A stretch of 14,315 nt of DNA from JAKOQB01 sp036824465 (GTDB taxonomy: Bacteria > Pseudomonadota > Gammaproteobacteria > Burkholderiales > Burkholderiaceae_F). The stretch spans positions 1-14,315 of the forward strand of contig DAITAC010000102.1 in NCBI GenBank assembly GCA_036824465.1, given 5' to 3'. The translations under genes and the position numbers were made by a program. The notes beneath the pieces were generated by a model that saw nothing but the letters and a program-made list of their open reading frames with translations, did not search any database and was not told the origin of the DNA. How positions within the stretch are numbered: the stretch's first letter is position 1; each line of letters opens with the position of its first letter. This document shows positions 12,394 to 14,315 of the stretch, piece after piece.

Positions 12394-13242
12394 TCAGTTG
12401 CCGTACGACCGCTGCGGAGGTGGGTTGCTTCCGAACCACTTCCGATAGATCTCAGAGTACTCCGCGTACCGAGAACCCGCGGTCAACTCCTGAACCATCG
12501 TGTCCATCCAAAGCCACAACTGGAAGTCGCCCGGCTTCATGAAGATGGCATTGCCTTGGATCACGGCAAGCTTCTCGGACAAGACGCGCAAGTCTTTGTT
12601 GTTCGCTGCGTACCAATTGACGACAGGCGTATCCATCTGCATCGCCGTCGCCTGCCCCGTCTTCACTGCCGTGAACATGGCACTCGGCGTATCGAACGTC
12701 ACAACTTTCACGTTCGGCAAGAACCTCTTCTGCCGGTCCTGCATCTGCGGGTTGCTTAGATTTGCCAATGTGAACTTCGAATTGTTCAGTTCGGCGAGAC
12801 TCGTCACTTTCGCGTCCTGCCGTACGAGCACCGAAACGCTGGAGTCAATGTAGGGACGACTGAACGCAACCCGGAGAGCGCGATCCGGGTAAACCGTCGT
12901 TGAGGCCAGCCCAATGTCGGCGCGGCCAGAGTTAACCGCCGGCCAACGACCCTCGCTGGTCACGGTAATGAACTCAATCTTGTTCTCATCGCCTAGCAGT
13001 GACTTTGCAATCAACTTCGCGACGTCAATGTCGAAGCCAACGAGCTTCCCGTTCTCGTCGGTGTAGCAAAACGGTGGCGCCGTGCCAAACGTTGCGACGA
13101 TCAGTTTTTCACGCTTGGTGATCTCGTCGAGTCGAGACGTCCCCTGAGCGGACGCCTCCGGCACGACGAAGAGCAGCGCGGTGGCCGCAATCGTCATCCC
13201 GGTGACCAGAGCAGACGCCTTCGCGACAATTGATCGGATCAT
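12394..13242 (-). CDS. Periplasmic amino-acid-type substrate-binding protein
   Basis: A 282-residue family-3 solute-binding protein of a polar amino acid ABC importer. A Sec signal peptide is clear: MIRSIVAKAS, a hydrophobic stretch, then PEASA with cleavage expected after Ala32. The mature protein opens with LDEITKREKLIVATFGTAPPFCYTDENGKLVGFDIDVAKLI, cut here into the family landmarks APPFCYTDENGKLVGFDIDV and, later, GRADIGLASTTVYPDRALRVAFSRPY and VKTGQATAMQMDTP. The C-terminal block (YRKWFGSNPPP) is typical. GGAGGAG sits just before the ATG at 13242. It is the first gene of the operon, divergent from the IclR regulator. The ligand is likely an amino acid or amino-acid-like acid; its identity cannot be read from sequence. 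Confidence 0.94.
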   Translation of the reverse strand: MIRSIVAKASALVTGMTIAATALLFVVPEASAQGTSRLDEITKREKLIVATFGTAPPFCYTDENGKLVGFDIDVAKLIAKSLLGDENKIEFITVTSEGRWPAVNSGRADIGLASTTVYPDRALRVAFSRPYIDSSVSVLVRQDAKVTSLAELNNSKFTLANLSNPQMQDRQKRFLPNVKVVTFDTPSAMFTAVKTGQATAMQMDTPVVNWYAANNKDLRVLSEKLAVIQGNAIFMKPGDFQLWLWMDTMVQELTAGSRYAEYSEIYRKWFGSNPPPQRSYGN

Positions 13243-13385
13243 GACTCCTCCATTCGATATGGTGGTGAAGATGCCTTTCGCTGGTCTTCCATTTTCCGGA
13301 AGTTTTTCTTTTATTATCTGAATTCTTGCGGTCGGTTCTCTATCGCGTCAAGCACTTTCTGCCGGCATCTAGGAGGCGGCGCACA
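13243..13385. promoter_or_regulatory. Divergent control region between the operon and the IclR regulator
   Basis: This 143-bp region must contain the start points of both the ten-gene operon (leftward) and the regulator gene (rightward). An AT-rich core at 13303-13318 holds TATTAT on the plus strand and GATAAT on the minus strand, possible -10 boxes for the two directions; I found no convincing -35. An inverted repeat, CTTCC-N7-GGAAG (13286-13302), with TTCCGGAA at 13294-13301, lies just downstream of the leftward -10 and is a candidate IclR-type operator. Confidence 0.4.
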
Positions 13386-14144
13386 ATGAAAGCACCCCAG
13401 CAGCCACTGGACCGTACCTTCGCTGTGATCGCGGCTGTTGTTGCAAGCGACCGAGCGCTGTCCGTCACCGAGATCGCGCAGCAATGCGATTTGCCAGTGC
13501 CCACGGCGCACCGCATCGTTGCTCAGCTTGAGCAACGTGCGCTACTCAAACGCGCGCTTGCTTCGAAGAAGCTCTTGGTTGGAGCCAGCCTTGTTCGGCT
13601 TGGTGCGGCAGCGGTTGAGGCGTCGACTCGCTCCGACGAAGTGCACCGAATCCTGGAGGCGCTGGCGAGTGAACTTGGCGAACACTGCCAGCTCGGAATG
13701 CGCTCGGGGAACGATGTCGTGTACTCGGACACCGTGCGGGCTGCGCGGTCGACCGGCCTGCATTTCCAGCAGGGCAACCGCGCACCCCTCTACTGCTGCT
13801 CGACCGGGAAGCTCTTCCTTGCGGAGCTGGCTCCCAAGGAGTTCGAAGCGTGGCTCAAGACCACTCTGCGTCGACCTCTAACTCGTCGCACACTCGTGTC
13901 GGAACGCCCGCTGCGAGCCGCTGTCAAGGCAGCGCGGGAGAAGGGTTGGGCCGCGAGTAACGAAGAAATGGCTGCCGGTGTCGTCGGATGCGCAGTGCCA
14001 GTGCGCATGTCGGATGGGCGCCTCGTCGCTGGACTGGGAATCTCAATCCCCAATGCACGAATATCGTTCGATGAACTCGAGGCGTTTCGGCCTTCAATGC
14101 AACGGGCTGCGATGGCAATCGCCAACGCAATTGAGGCTTCATAG
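13386..14144 (+). CDS. IclR family transcriptional regulator
   Basis: A 252-residue IclR-type regulator. Residues about 8-65 form the winged helix-turn-helix (LDRTFAVIAAVVASDRALSVTEIAQQ, with LPVPTAHRIVAQLEQRALL as recognition helix region). Residues about 80-250 form the effector-binding domain, with the family blocks RSGNDVVYSDTVRA, STGKLFLAEL, EKGWAASNEEMAAGVVGCAVPV and LVAGLGISIP. AGGAGG at 13371-13376 sits 9 nt before the ATG at 13386; a longer frame from 13326 would place the start before this site. It is transcribed away from the operon, so it most likely controls it, repressing or activating in response to the substrate or an intermediate. The family call is firm; the effector is unknown. 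Confidence 0.94.
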   Translation: MKAPQQPLDRTFAVIAAVVASDRALSVTEIAQQCDLPVPTAHRIVAQLEQRALLKRALASKKLLVGASLVRLGAAAVEASTRSDEVHRILEALASELGEHCQLGMRSGNDVVYSDTVRAARSTGLHFQQGNRAPLYCCSTGKLFLAELAPKEFEAWLKTTLRRPLTRRTLVSERPLRAAVKAAREKGWAASNEEMAAGVVGCAVPVRMSDGRLVAGLGISIPNARISFDELEAFRPSMQRAAMAIANAIEAS

Positions 14145-14244
14145 AGCCGAACGACCGGACGCGATCTTGAGACTTCCTCCACCTCTGCAAGACAACCGAG
14201 GAGAGCCGCCACCGGCGTCGGCGCATCGTGCCGCGCACCCCTCT

Positions 14245-14285
14245 CCAGGGGCCCGGGTTCGGTCGTCGTTCGGTTCCGGCCCTGG
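14245..14285. other. Imperfect GC hairpin downstream of the regulator
   Basis: CCAGGGGCC (14245-14253) pairs with GGCCCTGG (14278-14285), with one bulged G. It lies 100 bp past the IclR stop and has no T tract after it, so a terminator role is weak. Nothing else is supported between 14145 and the window end. Confidence 0.25.
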
Positions 14286-14315
14286 CAGGCAAAGGTGATG
14301 TCGTCACGTAGAGCC

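Noticed and set aside
14298..14315. A possible gene start (AAAGGTG then ATG) at the window end
   Set aside because: Only six codons are visible, too few to support a gene.
1..14315. CRISPR arrays, rRNA genes, insertion sequences and replication origins
   Set aside because: No regularly spaced repeats, rRNA-like sequence, transposase frame with inverted ends or iteron cluster was seen on reading the window.

Overview
The window looks like a piece of a high-GC betaproteobacterial chromosome, most likely Burkholderiales. The signs are a PHA-granule phasin starting MYATP, two sites matching the PhaR operator consensus, a CaiB/SCP-x-thiolase/DUF35 gene set of the kind common in Bordetella/Comamonas relatives, and GC-rich coding with strong AGGAGG-type ribosome sites. 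The assignment rests on family resemblance only; no search was run.

Left part (1-2164): the possible tail of an unidentified gene, a short LysM protein (218-439), a Pro/Ala-rich lipoprotein (518-985) with a terminator after it, and a convergent phasin gene (1297-1866, minus strand). The phasin has a sigma70-like promoter flanked by two PhaR-type sites. The 38-bp 3' ends of two tRNA-Asn-like sequences lie in direct orientation at 1020-1057 and 2127-2164, bracketing the phasin gene. They look like footprints of integration or decayed tRNA genes.

Middle (2165-3909): about 750 bp with no convincing gene but a few hairpins, then an orphan plus-strand gene (2912-3754) carrying an HExxH metal-binding motif.

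Right part (3910-14144): one tightly packed ten-gene minus-strand operon and a divergent IclR-family regulator (13386-14144). In transcription order the operon encodes a periplasmic amino-acid-type binding protein, two polar-amino-acid ABC permeases, their ATPase, an alanine-racemase-like PLP protein with Trp in place of the catalytic Tyr, a CaiB-type CoA-transferase, an SCP-x thiolase-like protein lacking the thiolase Cys and His, its DUF35 Zn-ribbon partner, a threonine-aldolase-family PLP enzyme, and an MFS transporter. Several genes overlap by 1, 4 or 11 nt.

The operon reads as a self-contained uptake and catabolic module for an amino-acid-like compound: import, PLP chemistry, CoA activation, carbon-carbon cleavage, and export or secondary transport. 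The substrate is unknown. The pairing of two different PLP folds with a non-canonical thiolase/DUF35 pair is the most interesting part of the window.
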